From: Fictibacillus norfolkensis
GTDB lineage: Bacteria > Bacillota > Bacilli > Bacillales > Fictibacillaceae
DNA: 64,000 nucleotides
Direction: 5' to 3'
Assembly: GCF_014836645.1 (NCBI RefSeq)
Contig: NZ_JACSQM010000004.1
Coordinates: forward strand, 1-64,000
This document shows positions 24,817-34,254 of this stretch, piece after piece. A program made the position numbers and the translations under genes. The notes below the pieces were generated by a model. That model was not told the DNA's origin, did not search any database, and saw nothing but the letters and a program-made list of their open reading frames with translations. Position 1 is the first letter of the stretch. Each line of letters begins with the position of its first letter.

Positions 24817-25458
24817 ATGGAAAAGTATAAGCGGAATATGAGCTGGTTCATTGGCGGTGGCATATTTTTGATCCTTGTAATTATTGTATCTCTAATGAAT
24901 TATTTTCAAAGTGAACCAAATATGCCAAATACCTCACAAATACCTAAACAAATAGAACCGGAAACGCCGATTTCCACCGATAAGTCTAAGCGGAATAGTA
25001 AGGGTATCAACGAAGCAAAGGATGAAATCATGGTTGATGTGCAAGGAAGTGTAACGCGTCCAGGAGTTTACGAATTGAAAGAAGGAGACCGCGTGTTACA
25101 TGCCATACAGATGGCTGGGGGCTTTACAGATGGAGCTGAAGTTCGTTCTGTTAACCAAGCGTTAAAAATATCCGATGAGATGATCGTATATGTTGCTGAG
25201 AAAGGTGAAAAGTTTGAATTGGATCCTGCAACTGCATCAAGTGATCCAGCGGACGAAAAAACCACAGTAATTAACATCAACTCTGCGGATGAAACAGTGC
25301 TACAAACGTTAAACGGAGTGGGTCCTGCGAAAGCTCAAAGCATTATTTCCTATCGCGAAGAGAATGGTCCGTTCACTTCTTTGGAACAGTTATTAGAAGT
25401 AAGAGGAATTGGAGAAAAGACCATTGAACAATGGAAAGATCAAATTAGCTTTGAGTGA
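24817..25458 (+). CDS. comEA: ComEA, competence DNA receptor
   Basis: A 213-residue membrane-anchored DNA-binding protein. It has one N-terminal helix (about 10-30), a polar linker, an SLBB/oligomerisation domain (MVDVQGSVTRPGVYEL onward, about 71-130) and a C-terminal helix-hairpin-helix pair (INSADETVLQTLNGVGPAKA ... LLEVRGIGEKTIEQW, about 152-208). It captures incoming double-stranded DNA for transport through ComEC. AAGGTGA precedes the ATG. Confidence 0.95.
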   Translation: MEKYKRNMSWFIGGGIFLILVIIVSLMNYFQSEPNMPNTSQIPKQIEPETPISTDKSKRNSKGINEAKDEIMVDVQGSVTRPGVYELKEGDRVLHAIQMAGGFTDGAEVRSVNQALKISDEMIVYVAEKGEKFELDPATASSDPADEKTTVININSADETVLQTLNGVGPAKAQSIISYREENGPFTSLEQLLEVRGIGEKTIEQWKDQISFE

Positions 25459-25527
25459 GAGTTTTTATTGATTCTTTAATAGACGAATACTACACTAGGG
25501 TTATAGAAATAGAGGAGGCGGTTAGCG

Positions 25528-25989
25528 TTGCAGCGAATATCGTGGAACGAATATTATATGGCACAAAGCCAATTGCTTGCCCTAAGAAGTACATGCACTA
25601 GATTAGCTGTAGGGGCTACAATAGTAAGAGATAAACGAATTATCGCTGGAGGTTATAATGGCTCGATCTCAGGTGGTGTTCATTGTATTGATGAAGGCTG
25701 TTATGTAATTGATGGACATTGTGTGAGGACGATTCATGCAGAGATGAATGCACTATTGCAATGCGCGAAGTTCGGTGTACCGACAGAAGGTGCCGAAATG
25801 TACGTTACCCACTTCCCTTGTCTGCATTGTTGTAGATCGATCATACAAAGCGGTATTAAGAAAATCTATTATGGTCAGGATTATAAAAATCATCCATATA
25901 GCATTGAACAGTTTAAGGAAGCAGGAGTAATCGTTGAAAAAGTTGAAATGAACTTCTTGCCTTCTACATTTCTTACTCATAAAGCATGA
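25528..25989 (+). CDS. comEB: ComEB, dCMP deaminase-like protein
   Basis: A 153-residue zinc deaminase-fold protein: HAE (70-72) and PCLHC (97-101) supply the zinc ligands and catalytic Glu. The family converts dCMP to dUMP. The gene lies between comEA and comEC but is not required for DNA uptake in B. subtilis. The TTG start is nine bases after GAGGAGG. It is shorter than B. subtilis ComEB (189) but covers the catalytic core. It overlaps comEC by four bases. Confidence 0.93.
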   Translation: MQRISWNEYYMAQSQLLALRSTCTRLAVGATIVRDKRIIAGGYNGSISGGVHCIDEGCYVIDGHCVRTIHAEMNALLQCAKFGVPTEGAEMYVTHFPCLHCCRSIIQSGIKKIYYGQDYKNHPYSIEQFKEAGVIVEKVEMNFLPSTFLTHKA

Positions 25990-28274
25990 ACCCTAGATAT
26001 GCCGTCTTGAGTGCATGCTCTGCATTCTATGGGATATGGCTATTTCAGCATTTTTCGGTAACCGGGTTAGTATTACTGGCTATCCTGGTTATCGTTATTA
26101 TTGTACAGCTCAAAAAAAAATCAGTTTATGTCCTCGTTTTTCTCCCAGTCTTTTTCGTTTATTCTTATTACGATCACACGAATAGTTTCTCAAAGCTTCC
26201 ACAGAAGCAGATGAAGTTTTCAGGCAAAATAAAATCAATTCCTAAAATAGACGGTAACCTACTGAGCTTTGAACTTGTAACGAATGATGAAACAATTATT
26301 GTTTACCATAAAATAAAATCCGCAGCCGAACAAGAACAGCTTAAAAAGTTAAGCGTAAATTTGTCATGCGTTTTAAAAGGAAAACTTGAGGAACCTCGAA
26401 AAAGAAGCCATTTTTATGGAATGGATTATCGTGAGTATTTAAAGAACAACGATATCTATTGGATTCTAAGTACGATTGAGTTTGGTGTGGGTCACTGTGT
26501 GAAGACAAAAAATGTAAGTTTTCATGATCACATAAAAGCTTGGAGAAATAAGAATATCAATGAATTAGAAAGTCATTTTTCCAAAAACACATCTGGTTTG
26601 ATGAATGCTCTGCTCTTTGGATATAGAGACGGAATTGAAGCAGAAACACTTCACTATTATCAAGGTTTAGGACTGACCCATCTATTGGCAGTATCCGGAT
26701 TTAATGTTGGAATTGTGACTTACTTTTTATACTTAATCCTTGTTCGGATGGGTTTTATTAAAGAAATAGCTTATGGGTTAATCATCCTTTTTTTGCCGAT
26801 CTACATTGTCCTAACGGGTGCAGAAAGTTCGATCATACGAGCAGGTATGATGGGGATCATTGTGATACTTGTAATGATGTTAAGAAGAAAAGTGCACCCT
26901 GTGACACTGTTGTCAGCTGTATGCATAGGGATGCTGAGCTTCAATCCTTCCTTTGCTTTTGATCTTGGGTTTCAACTTTCGTTTTTAATGACCTTCGTAT
27001 TGATCACTTCTATTTACGTTCTCAAAAACGCGTCACCTCTCAGATTACTAATTATCACTTCCTTTATCTGTTCTATATTTTCCTTTCCGATCATTCTGTA
27101 TCATTTCTTTGAATTTTCCTTATTGTCGATTCCCTTTAATGTGTTATACATCCCTTTTGTATCAATGCTGCTGTTTCCCATCTCTTTTATTAGCCTGCTT
27201 CTTTCTATATTTGCTCCGAAAGTGATTTTAATCGTTAACGAGATTATTGAATTCTTTTTTTATTTTTCTGCCGTGTTTATGGAAAAAGCACAATTTCTCA
27301 AAATGGCAGTTGTTTTAGGAAGACCGGCAGAATGGATATTTACACTTTATTTTGCGGGGATCTTATTCTTTCTTTATAGATGGGAAGTTACTAAACGTAT
27401 TCACATCGTGTTTATAGTGCCATTTCTAGTTGTTTGCTTCATCCATTGGGGGCTGCCTTATGCGAACCCAAAAGCAACGGTATCTTTTATAAATGTAGGA
27501 CAAGGAGATAGTATTCTTGTGGAATTACCTTATAGAAAAGCAGTCTATATGATTGATACTGGGGGTACAGTCTCATTCGATCAAGAAGATTGGGAAAAAA
27601 GAGAAGAAGAATATGACGTTACAAAAGAAATCGTACTTCCTTTCTTAAAAGCAAAAGGAATTCGTCATGTAGATGGGTTAATCATTACTCATGGAGATAC
27701 GGATCATGGTGGAGGAGGAGAGTTTTTGCTTGAAAATATAAAGGTGAACAATGTTTTTTTGCCTAATAAACGAAAAGGCAATAACCTTGAAACGCTGATC
27801 GAAACTACAGCAGCCAGGAAAAACATAAATGTGGTGAAGTTAGGTAAAGGTATGCACTGGAAATCAACTCACTCCTTATTTTTCGTTCTGCATCCAGGAT
27901 CTAAAGAAAGTACCTCAAATAATAATTCTATCGTTCTTTGGCTTAAGATCTACGATCATACTTTTTTACTAACGGGTGATATTGAAGCTGAAGCTGAAAC
28001 TGACATCACGAACAGTTTTCCAAAAATAAAAACTGATGTCCTTAAGGTTGGTCACCACGGAAGTGTAACATCTTCAACTGCTACTTTTTTAGACAGCGTC
28101 TCTCCCCGTTATGGAATTATCTCAGCCGGCGAGAATAATTTATACGGCCATCCAGCACTAGATGTTTTGAAAAGATTAAGAGAAAGAGATATTGCTATCT
28201 ATCGGACAGATGAACATGGGGATGTTTCAATAGTGGTAGACAAAAAGAGGTTTAAAGTTAAAACAGCAAAATAA
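25986..28274 (+). CDS. comEC: ComEC, DNA-transport channel
   Basis: A 762-residue polytopic protein. The membrane competence domain includes GLGLTHLLAVSGFNVGI (about 228-244). The C-terminal metallo-beta-lactamase-like domain (about 495-755) carries GQGDSILVELP, THGDTDHGGGG and KVGHHGS. It forms the channel for single-stranded DNA and may degrade the non-transported strand. It starts within comEB (ATGA overlap) and ends at a hairpin terminator. Confidence 0.95.
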   Translation: MNPRYAVLSACSAFYGIWLFQHFSVTGLVLLAILVIVIIVQLKKKSVYVLVFLPVFFVYSYYDHTNSFSKLPQKQMKFSGKIKSIPKIDGNLLSFELVTNDETIIVYHKIKSAAEQEQLKKLSVNLSCVLKGKLEEPRKRSHFYGMDYREYLKNNDIYWILSTIEFGVGHCVKTKNVSFHDHIKAWRNKNINELESHFSKNTSGLMNALLFGYRDGIEAETLHYYQGLGLTHLLAVSGFNVGIVTYFLYLILVRMGFIKEIAYGLIILFLPIYIVLTGAESSIIRAGMMGIIVILVMMLRRKVHPVTLLSAVCIGMLSFNPSFAFDLGFQLSFLMTFVLITSIYVLKNASPLRLLIITSFICSIFSFPIILYHFFEFSLLSIPFNVLYIPFVSMLLFPISFISLLLSIFAPKVILIVNEIIEFFFYFSAVFMEKAQFLKMAVVLGRPAEWIFTLYFAGILFFLYRWEVTKRIHIVFIVPFLVVCFIHWGLPYANPKATVSFINVGQGDSILVELPYRKAVYMIDTGGTVSFDQEDWEKREEEYDVTKEIVLPFLKAKGIRHVDGLIITHGDTDHGGGGEFLLENIKVNNVFLPNKRKGNNLETLIETTAARKNINVVKLGKGMHWKSTHSLFFVLHPGSKESTSNNNSIVLWLKIYDHTFLLTGDIEAEAETDITNSFPKIKTDVLKVGHHGSVTSSTATFLDSVSPRYGIISAGENNLYGHPALDVLKRLRERDIAIYRTDEHGDVSIVVDKKRFKVKTAK

Positions 28275-28277
28275 AAA

Positions 28278-28303
28278 AGAACCGAATAAATTCGGTCTTT
28301 TTT
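28278..28303. terminator. bidirectional terminator between comEC and yqzM
   Basis: The stem ACCGAAT (28281-28287) / ATTCGGT (28290-28296) is flanked by A-rich and T-rich runs on both sides, so it can serve convergent comEC and yqzM. Confidence 0.75.
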
Positions 28304-28308
28304 ATGTA

Positions 28309-28440
28309 TTATGCGATTGCTTTTAGAATGACCCCGATAGCGAAGATTACCGTAAAAAATCCAAACGATACAACAAAGCCCATACCGGAATCAATAAGGT
28401 CGTTACGCTTACTCTGTACATCTTTTTCGAAATGATTCAT
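28309..28440 (-). CDS. yqzM: YqzM, small membrane protein
   Basis: A 43-residue protein starting MNHFEKDVQSKRNDLIDSG followed by one hydrophobic helix. The sequence and position between comEC and holA match B. subtilis YqzM, whose function is unknown. GGAGGG lies seven bases before the ATG. Confidence 0.85.
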   Translation of the reverse strand: MNHFEKDVQSKRNDLIDSGMGFVVSFGFFTVIFAIGVILKAIA

Positions 28441-28642
28441 GTGACAACCCTCCTAATCCATCCTTAGTATACGTTATCATTTTTAAAAAATCCATACTGA
28501 AAATGCTTTCTTTTATGTGTTTTGTCTAAAACTTACCAAAGATGAGATTCGTTGTCACCAATATTCTTAAAATGCATAGGATATCCTATTATAGCTAGCC
28601 TCAAACGATTATATCGTTTTGGTGTTAGTGTTTATCATAAAT

Positions 28643-28675
28643 GAAGGAACAGACATATGCGCTGTTCCTTCTTTT
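28643..28675 (+). terminator. terminator-like hairpin 43 bases upstream of holA
   Basis: A ten-base perfect stem, GAAGGAACAG (28643-28652) / CTGTTCCTTC (28662-28671), then TTTT. No plus-strand gene lies between the comEC terminator and here, so it ends either a short leader RNA or an unannotated small transcript. The 28441-28642 stretch has no other feature I can support except a small AAACGAT/ATCGTTT inverted repeat near 28604-28620. Confidence 0.7.
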
Positions 28676-28726
28676 GCTTGCAAATGCCCTTCGTTCCTCA
28701 TAGGATAAGAGGTAGAGGTGAAAAAG

Positions 28727-29752
28727 GTGCTCACAGTAGAAACATTAAAAAAGAAGATTAAGAACGATGAATCATCCCCGATCTATCTGATTTGGGGCAC
28801 AGAAATTTATTTAGCAGAAGAAGCGATAAAAACTATATCTAGACTCTTGTCTCCCGACGAAAAGGACTTTAACTTAAGTGTACATAATCTGGATGAAACC
28901 TCAATTCAAGAGATTATTGAAGACGCAGAAACGATGCCCTTTTTGGGAGATCGCCGCGTCGTCGTTATAAAAAATGCCGCGTTCTTAACATCTGTCAAAG
29001 ATAAATCAAAGATCGAACACGACTTCAAAGTATTTGAACAGTACATACAAAATCCGGCAGATTATACAACGTTAGTCATCGTAGTTCCCCACGAAAAATT
29101 AGATGAACGCAAGAAAATAGTTAAATTGGTCAAAACACAATCTGAAATGATTCAGGTTTCAGAACTGAGTAACGATACTGCTGAAAAATGGCTTCAAAAA
29201 GAAGCTTCGAATCTAGAGGTATCCATCGATCGAGAAGGGATTCAATTGCTTCTTTCAAGGCTAGGCACACGCATGGCAGTATTAGCAAAAGAAATGGAAA
29301 AAATGGCTCTCTTTGTAGGTGAGAATGGAGTTATTACGAAGGAAACCGTGGATTCATTAGTAGCAAGAACTCTTGAGGATGATGTCTTTGCATTAGTTGA
29401 TCATGTGGTGCATAAAAGAACAGAACTCGCTCTTAGAAGTTTTTATGATCTAATGAAACAAAATCAAGAGCCGATTCAGATCCACGCTTTGATCACTAGA
29501 CAATTTCGAATGATTAATGGCGTAAAAGAGTTGCAGAAGAAAGGTTACGGAGAAAAGCAAATCGCTTCTTCTCTAAAACTGCATACTTACGCGGTAAAAC
29601 TTGCTGCAAAACATGCAAATCGATTTCATGAAGTTTTTCTTAGGAACTGTCTAAATGAATTTGCAGAAACAGATTATAAATTAAAAACAGGCCAAATGGA
29701 CAAAACGCTTTTGCTGGAGTTGGAGATTGTAAAACTCTCTCAAGGCTCATGA
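28727..29752 (+). CDS. holA: DNA polymerase III delta subunit (clamp-loader)
   Basis: A 341-residue protein (YqeN in B. subtilis) that opens the sliding clamp during loading. It shows the three-domain delta layout: N-terminal region with IYLIWGTEIYLAEEA (about 17-31) and FLGDRRVVVIKNA (about 69-81), and C-terminal LLLELEIVKLS. The GTG at 28727 is five bases after GAGGTGA. An in-frame GTG at 28718 overlaps that ribosome site. A terminator follows. Confidence 0.93.
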   Translation: MLTVETLKKKIKNDESSPIYLIWGTEIYLAEEAIKTISRLLSPDEKDFNLSVHNLDETSIQEIIEDAETMPFLGDRRVVVIKNAAFLTSVKDKSKIEHDFKVFEQYIQNPADYTTLVIVVPHEKLDERKKIVKLVKTQSEMIQVSELSNDTAEKWLQKEASNLEVSIDREGIQLLLSRLGTRMAVLAKEMEKMALFVGENGVITKETVDSLVARTLEDDVFALVDHVVHKRTELALRSFYDLMKQNQEPIQIHALITRQFRMINGVKELQKKGYGEKQIASSLKLHTYAVKLAAKHANRFHEVFLRNCLNEFAETDYKLKTGQMDKTLLLELEIVKLSQGS

Positions 29753-29762
29753 GTCTAAGTCA

Positions 29763-29796
29763 AACCTCTTTTCATGCGTTGAAAAGGGGTTTTTTA
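29763..29796 (+). terminator. rho-independent terminator after holA
   Basis: The stem AACC-T-CTTTTC / GAAAAG-G-GGTT is followed by TTTTTT. Confidence 0.8.
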
Positions 29797-29870
29797 TGAA
29801 TAAAAAACATTAGAATCCTTTGTGTGTGGAGGGTGAGGGTATAAACAGCTGAATATTTGTCGAGTTATGA

Positions 29871-29975
29871 CGACTCGCCGAATTAAACTCAAAACTCGCT
29901 GGAATATCATAAAAACTCGCCGTATTAACGCCTGAATTTCTAGAATTAATACTAAAAAAACTAGAATTAGTGCTT
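29871..29975. repeat. five degenerate 21-bp tandem repeats
   Basis: Units begin at 29871, 29892, 29913, 29934 and 29955. The first three share ACTCGCYG in the same register (29873, 29894, 29915). GAATTA-like bases at unit positions 10-15 recur in all five (GAATTA, GGAATA, GTATTA, GAATTA, GAATTA). The tract is noncoding; an 89-codon minus-strand frame crossing it has no ribosome site. The flanking 29797-29870 and 29976-30050 show nothing I can identify. Confidence 0.65.
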
Positions 29976-30050
29976 TGAATACCCTGTTAGGTATAAGTGG
30001 AGCATAAATAAACTCCATAAATGTAACAGTTTCGACGTACTGACATACTA

Positions 30051-30086
30051 AAACCCAGCTCATATTAAGCAGATGAGCTGGGTTTT
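30051..30086. terminator. orphan bidirectional hairpin between holA and rpsT
   Basis: A 14-bp perfect stem, AAAACCCAGCTCAT (30051-30064) / ATGAGCTGGGTTTT (30073-30086), with an 8-base loop. It looks like a terminator in both directions, but holA and rpsT each have their own closer terminator. Confidence 0.65.
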
Positions 30087-30103
30087 ATAAATAATTGAGC
30101 AAA

Positions 30104-30136
30104 ATAAAAAAACGACCTATTGGTGTAAGGCCGTTT
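30104..30136 (-). terminator. rpsT terminator
   Basis: On the minus strand the stem AACGGCC / GGTCGTT (plus-strand arms 30111-30117 and 30129-30135) is followed by seven T residues. Confidence 0.78.
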
Positions 30137-30156
30137 TTCGGGTTTCATCCTTCAAT

Positions 30157-30423
30157 TTATGCGTTAACACCGTTTAAAGCCTTAGCAAGACGAGACTTTT
30201 GGCGAGAAGCTGCATTTTTGTGGATAAGTCCTTTGTTTGCTGCTTTGTCAATCTTCTTAGAAGCAGTAACAAAAGCTGCTTGAGCACCTTCTGCATTGTT
30301 TGAAGCTGCAAGTGCTTCAAAGTTTTTGATAGCAGTACGCATGCCAGACTTTAGTGAAGCGTTGTGTGCACGACGCTTTTCGTTAGTTTTTACACGTTTA
30401 ATCGCTGATTTAATATTAGCCAA
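30157..30423 (-). CDS. rpsT: 30S ribosomal protein bS20
   Basis: An 88-residue basic helical protein of the small subunit, starting (M)[17 protein letters not shown] and ending AALNGVNA-like (KALNGVNA). The start is TTG at 30423, eight bases after GGAGG; a longer frame upstream is noncoding. A near-consensus sigma-A promoter is found upstream and a terminator downstream. It is monocistronic, convergent with holA and divergent from gpr. Confidence 0.95.
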   Translation of the reverse strand: MANIKSAIKRVKTNEKRRAHNASLKSGMRTAIKNFEALAASNNAEGAQAAFVTASKKIDKAANKGLIHKNAASRQKSRLAKALNGVNA

Positions 30424-30493
30424 TCCATTCACCTCCCTAAATGAACCATGAGCAACAAAATTACTTTCCGTTGCAAAAAATAGGACACAAAGT

Positions 30494-30522
30494 ATTCTAT
30501 CAAAATCGCCCCCTAAATGCAA
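30494..30522 (-). promoter_or_regulatory. sigma-A promoter of rpsT
   Basis: On the minus strand TTGCAT (30522-30517) and TAGAAT (30499-30494) are separated by exactly 17 bp. Confidence 0.8.
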
Positions 30523-30579
30523 TACAAGAATGAAAAGGAAGAGTTGCGGCAAAAATAATACAAAGGAAGGTGGTAGATT

Positions 30580-31689
30580 ATGGGTAAGGATTTGGACCTG
30601 TCAGCCTATTCAGTTCGAACAGATCTGGCTATAGAAGCGCACGATATGCTGCTAAAAGAAGATGAGGTTGTAAATAAAAGCACGCTTGAAGGTGTCATTA
30701 TACATGAAAAAGATAGAGATGGAATTAAGATTGTTAGAGTAGAGATCGATGAAAAGGGAGCAGAGACTACCGGGAAAAAAGCAGGCGTGTATGTCACTTT
30801 TGAGGTTCAAGGAATTCGTGAAAAAGATTCGAAGCTTCAAGAACGCGTACAAGAAGTTTTTGCACATGATTTTAATCGTTTTTTAAAAGAACAAGGCATT
30901 AAGCAGGATGATACATGTCTCGTTGTAGGGTTAGGTAACTGGAATGTTACACCAGATTCTCTTGGACCATTAGTTGTTGAGAATTTGACCATCACAAAGC
31001 ATCTGTTCGAGTTAGCTCCTGAAAATGTTGAAGAAGGGTTTCGGCCAGTTTGTGCGATTTCACCAGGAGTTATGGGCATTACAGGGATAGAGACGAGTGA
31101 TATCATCGATGGCATCGTGAAAAAGGCGAATCCAGATTTCGTTATAGCGATAGATGCTTTAGCATCTCGTTCGATCGAAAGAGTGAATGCTACCATTCAA
31201 GTTTCAAATACAGGTATCCATCCGGGGTCGGGGGTTGGAAACAAGCGTAAAGAACTTAGTAAAGAAACGTTAGGCATTCCAGTTATCTCTATCGGAATCC
31301 CTACGGTAGTTGATGCGGCTACGATCACCAGTGATACGATTGATTTTATTCTAAAGCACTTTGGACGTGAGATGAATGAGAAGGATAAACCTTCTAAATC
31401 ACTTTTACCAGCAGGTATGACGTTCGGGGAAAAGAAAGTACTTACTGACGATGATTTGCCAGAAGAAGATCACCGAAAATCGTTCTTAGGAATTGTTGGT
31501 GTCTTAGAAGAAGATGAAAAGCTTCGATTGATTCGTGAAGTGCTCGCGCCGATCGGACATAACTTGATGGTCACACCTAAAGAAGTTGATGTGTTTATTG
31601 AAGACATGGCTAATGTCTTGGCGAATGGTTTAAATACAGCTCTTCATGGTGGCATCGATCAAGGAAATACTTCTTCTTATACACATTAA
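30580..31689 (+). CDS. gpr: germination protease GPR (zymogen)
   Basis: A 369-residue aspartic-type spore endopeptidase that starts degradation of alpha/beta SASPs in germination. The N-terminus (RTDLAIEA, about 13-20) resembles the SASP cleavage site used for autoprocessing. The conserved [16 protein letters not shown] (about 112-127) and [11 protein letters not shown] (about 189-199) carry the catalytic Asp residues. AAGGTGG precedes the ATG. In B. subtilis spoIIP follows; here yqxA follows directly. Confidence 0.95.
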   Translation: MGKDLDLSAYSVRTDLAIEAHDMLLKEDEVVNKSTLEGVIIHEKDRDGIKIVRVEIDEKGAETTGKKAGVYVTFEVQGIREKDSKLQERVQEVFAHDFNRFLKEQGIKQDDTCLVVGLGNWNVTPDSLGPLVVENLTITKHLFELAPENVEEGFRPVCAISPGVMGITGIETSDIIDGIVKKANPDFVIAIDALASRSIERVNATIQVSNTGIHPGSGVGNKRKELSKETLGIPVISIGIPTVVDAATITSDTIDFILKHFGREMNEKDKPSKSLLPAGMTFGEKKVLTDDDLPEEDHRKSFLGIVGVLEEDEKLRLIREVLAPIGHNLMVTPKEVDVFIEDMANVLANGLNTALHGGIDQGNTSSYTH

Positions 31690-31758
31690 ATTTTTAGTCA
31701 TGTTTGGACAAGCTTGTGCATAAATTTAAATCGTATATCCCCACGTGGAGGAATGATC

Positions 31759-32112
31759 ATGACAAAATTTATGTTAAAGTGTTTCGGACTGGTAACTATT
31801 CTTTTATTTGGGGTTTTATTTGGTATTCAAAAAGCGCACTTTGAAATGGATGAGTTAAAAGGCTCTCCACAAGAAAGTGTTGAATCAAGTTCAAATCCTT
31901 CAATGAAGCAAGAAGAATCGAAACAGAACCATGCCTCAGCATCAAGTCATGATATAAAAACGAAACAAGAAACGTTAAGTAAAATAGATTCGTTCAATGT
32001 TTTTTCTGCACTTGGACAAAGACTTACATCGTGGATTTCTTCAGCTTTTGGTGTCATGATCTCTATATTTGGTGTTATCATTAGTGAGATGCTCGCTGTA
32101 TTTTCACCCTAG
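31759..32112 (+). CDS. yqxA: YqxA, DUF3679 membrane protein
   Basis: A 117-residue protein with an N-terminal helix (FGLVTILLFGVLFGIQKAH, about 9-27), a polar Ser/Gln/Lys-rich centre and a second hydrophobic C-terminal helix. It matches the YqxA/DUF3679 family by the N-terminal helix and by position before lepA. Function unknown, though its neighbours are sporulation genes. The ATG at 31759 is seven bases after GTGGAGG. A longer in-frame extension to 31714 lies upstream of that site. Confidence 0.85.
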   Translation: MTKFMLKCFGLVTILLFGVLFGIQKAHFEMDELKGSPQESVESSSNPSMKQEESKQNHASASSHDIKTKQETLSKIDSFNVFSALGQRLTSWISSAFGVMISIFGVIISEMLAVFSP

Positions 32113-32150
32113 AACCATAAAGGATTCTATCCTTTATCGGTTCTTTTTAT
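32111..32150 (+). terminator. rho-independent terminator after yqxA
   Basis: A long stem, AGAACCATAAAGGA / TCCTTTATCGGTTCT (one mismatch), followed by TTTTTAT. Confidence 0.88.
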
Positions 32151-32273
32151 TTGGATGACCATCAACATTCTCCATAGAATTTTTGATAAAAATTAAAATG
32201 AGCAGAATAAAATATTACTAAAGAGTTACTATGAACTTAAAACGCGCCTTCACCCTATTTTTTTAGGTTGTGA

Positions 32274-32302
32274 TTGAAACGGATACTTTGTATTGCTATA
32301 AT
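32274..32302 (+). promoter_or_regulatory. sigma-A promoter of lepA
   Basis: TTGAAA (32274-32279) and TATAAT (32297-32302) with a 17-bp spacer, 44 bp upstream of the lepA ATG. Confidence 0.85.
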
Positions 32303-32345
32303 CAAAGCTAGTGACTTTTCCTAAAATTGTAGGAGTGAACGTATA

Positions 32346-34181
32346 ATGAACAGAGAAGAAAAATTAAAAAGACAAGCTAAAATTAGGAATTTCTCCATAA
32401 TTGCTCACATTGACCATGGAAAATCCACTTTAGCCGACAGAATTTTGGAAGAAACGAGTGCACTAACACAGCGTGAGATGAAAGAGCAGCTGTTAGACTC
32501 GATGGATCTTGAACGCGAACGTGGAATAACGATTAAATTAAATGCTGTTCAGCTGCAATATAAAGCTAAAGACGGTGAATTTTATACGTTCCACTTAATT
32601 GATACCCCAGGACACGTAGATTTTACATACGAAGTGTCTAGAAGCTTAGCAGCCTGCGAGGGAGCATTGCTGATCGTAGATGCTGCTCAAGGGATCGAAG
32701 CACAGACGCTCGCGAACGTGTATCTGGCATTAGAGAACGACCTAGAGATCCTACCGGTTATCAACAAGATCGATCTTCCGAGTGCAGAGCCTGAACGAGT
32801 GCGCCAGGAGATCGAGGATGTTATCGGGTTGGATGCTTCAGAGGCAGTACTTGCTTCAGCAAAAGCAGGTATTGGTATTCAAGATATTCTAGAACAGATC
32901 GTAGCAAAAGTACCGGCACCACCTGGAGATCCAGAAGGACCTCTTAAAGCGCTTATCTTCGACTCTCTTTATGATCCTTATCGAGGCGTCGTTACGTATA
33001 TTCGTGTGGCAGAAGGAACGGTTAAAGTCGGCGATAAAATTAAGATGATGGCGACAGGTAAAGAGTTTGAAGTACTTGAACTTGGGGTGTTTACGCCGAA
33101 AGCCGTACAAAAAGACTTCTTAACGGTTGGGGATGTAGGTTTCTTAACAGCTTCGATCAAAAATGTTGGAGACACACAAGTCGGTGATACGATTACGAGT
33201 GCAGTAAAAGGCGCAACTGAGCCTCTACCTGGGTATAGAAAGATGAACCCGATGGTATACTGCGGTTTATATCCAGTAGACACAGCGAAATATAACGATC
33301 TTCGCGAAGCGTTAGAACGATTAGTGTTAAATGATTCTGCTCTTCAATATGAGCCTGAAACCTCTCAAGCGCTTGGTTTTGGTTTCCGTTGCGGATTCTT
33401 AGGCCTGCTTCACATGGAGATCATTCAAGAGCGTATCGAGCGAGAGTTTAATATCGACTTGATCGCGACAGCTCCAAGTGTTATCTACAATGTTACGATG
33501 ACTGATGGAGAAAAGATCGTTGTTGATAACCCAGCGAACATGCCAGAAGCACAGAAGATTTCTGTTGTGGAAGAACCGTATGTTAAAGCATCTATCATGA
33601 CACCGAACGATTATGTTGGTACGATTATGGAGATCTGTCAGAAGAAACGCGGTATCTTCATGACGATGGATTATTTAGAAAACAACCGAGTAAATGTTCT
33701 TTATGAGATTCCTCTTTCTGAGATCGTGTATGATTTCTTTGATCAGTTAAAATCAAGCACGAAGGGATACGCATCCCTAGACTACGAATTGATCGGTTAT
33801 AAGCCATCTAAACTTGTTAAAATGGAAATATTACTGAACAATGAGAAGATCGACGCATTATCGGTAATCGTTCATAAAGATTTTGCATATGAGCGTGGGA
33901 AGGTAGTCGTTGAAAAGTTGAAAGAGCTTATTCCTCGTCAACAGTTCGAAGTGCCGATCCAAGCGGCAATCGGACAAAAGATCGTGGCACGTTCAAATAT
34001 TAAAGCATTACGTAAGAACGTTTTGGCTAAATGTTACGGTGGAGACATCTCACGTAAGCGTAAGCTTTTAGATAAGCAAAAAGAAGGTAAGAAGCGTATG
34101 AAGACAATCGGTAGAGTGGACGTTCCTCAAGAAGCGTTCATGGCCGTTCTTCGTATGGATGATACAAATAACAACAAATAA
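32346..34181 (+). CDS. lepA: elongation factor 4 (LepA) GTPase
   Basis: A 611-residue ribosome-associated GTPase related to EF-G. GTP motifs: [10 protein letters not shown] (19-28), DTPGHVDF (about 85-92), NKIDLP (about 139-144). The LepA-specific C-terminal domain ends with [20 protein letters not shown]. It acts on stalled or mistranslocated ribosomes and in initiation. AGGAGTGA lies before the ATG. It has its own sigma-A promoter. Confidence 0.97.
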   Translation: MNREEKLKRQAKIRNFSIIAHIDHGKSTLADRILEETSALTQREMKEQLLDSMDLERERGITIKLNAVQLQYKAKDGEFYTFHLIDTPGHVDFTYEVSRSLAACEGALLIVDAAQGIEAQTLANVYLALENDLEILPVINKIDLPSAEPERVRQEIEDVIGLDASEAVLASAKAGIGIQDILEQIVAKVPAPPGDPEGPLKALIFDSLYDPYRGVVTYIRVAEGTVKVGDKIKMMATGKEFEVLELGVFTPKAVQKDFLTVGDVGFLTASIKNVGDTQVGDTITSAVKGATEPLPGYRKMNPMVYCGLYPVDTAKYNDLREALERLVLNDSALQYEPETSQALGFGFRCGFLGLLHMEIIQERIEREFNIDLIATAPSVIYNVTMTDGEKIVVDNPANMPEAQKISVVEEPYVKASIMTPNDYVGTIMEICQKKRGIFMTMDYLENNRVNVLYEIPLSEIVYDFFDQLKSSTKGYASLDYELIGYKPSKLVKMEILLNNEKIDALSVIVHKDFAYERGKVVVEKLKELIPRQQFEVPIQAAIGQKIVARSNIKALRKNVLAKCYGGDISRKRKLLDKQKEGKKRMKTIGRVDVPQEAFMAVLRMDDTNNNK

Positions 34182-34191
34182 AAAGCAACTT

Positions 34192-34222
34192 AAGACCGCG
34201 AAGGCAATTCTAGCGGTCTTTC
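34192..34222 (+). terminator. terminator after lepA
   Basis: The stem AAGACCGC (34192-34199) / GCGGTCTT (34213-34220) has a 13-base loop and a short T run. It may be leaky, allowing read-through into hemW. Confidence 0.6.
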
Positions 34223-34254
34223 CTAATTTATGAGACAAAAAGGCGGTGAACATC

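Noticed and set aside
29794..30063. 89-codon minus-strand frame with Leu/Ile/Arg repeats
   Set aside because: Its periodic sequence comes from the 21-bp DNA repeats, and it has no ribosome site. It also spans two terminator-like hairpins.
30424..30552. 43-codon N-terminal extension of S20
   Set aside because: It contains the rpsT promoter and Shine-Dalgarno; S20 has its standard length from the TTG at 30423.
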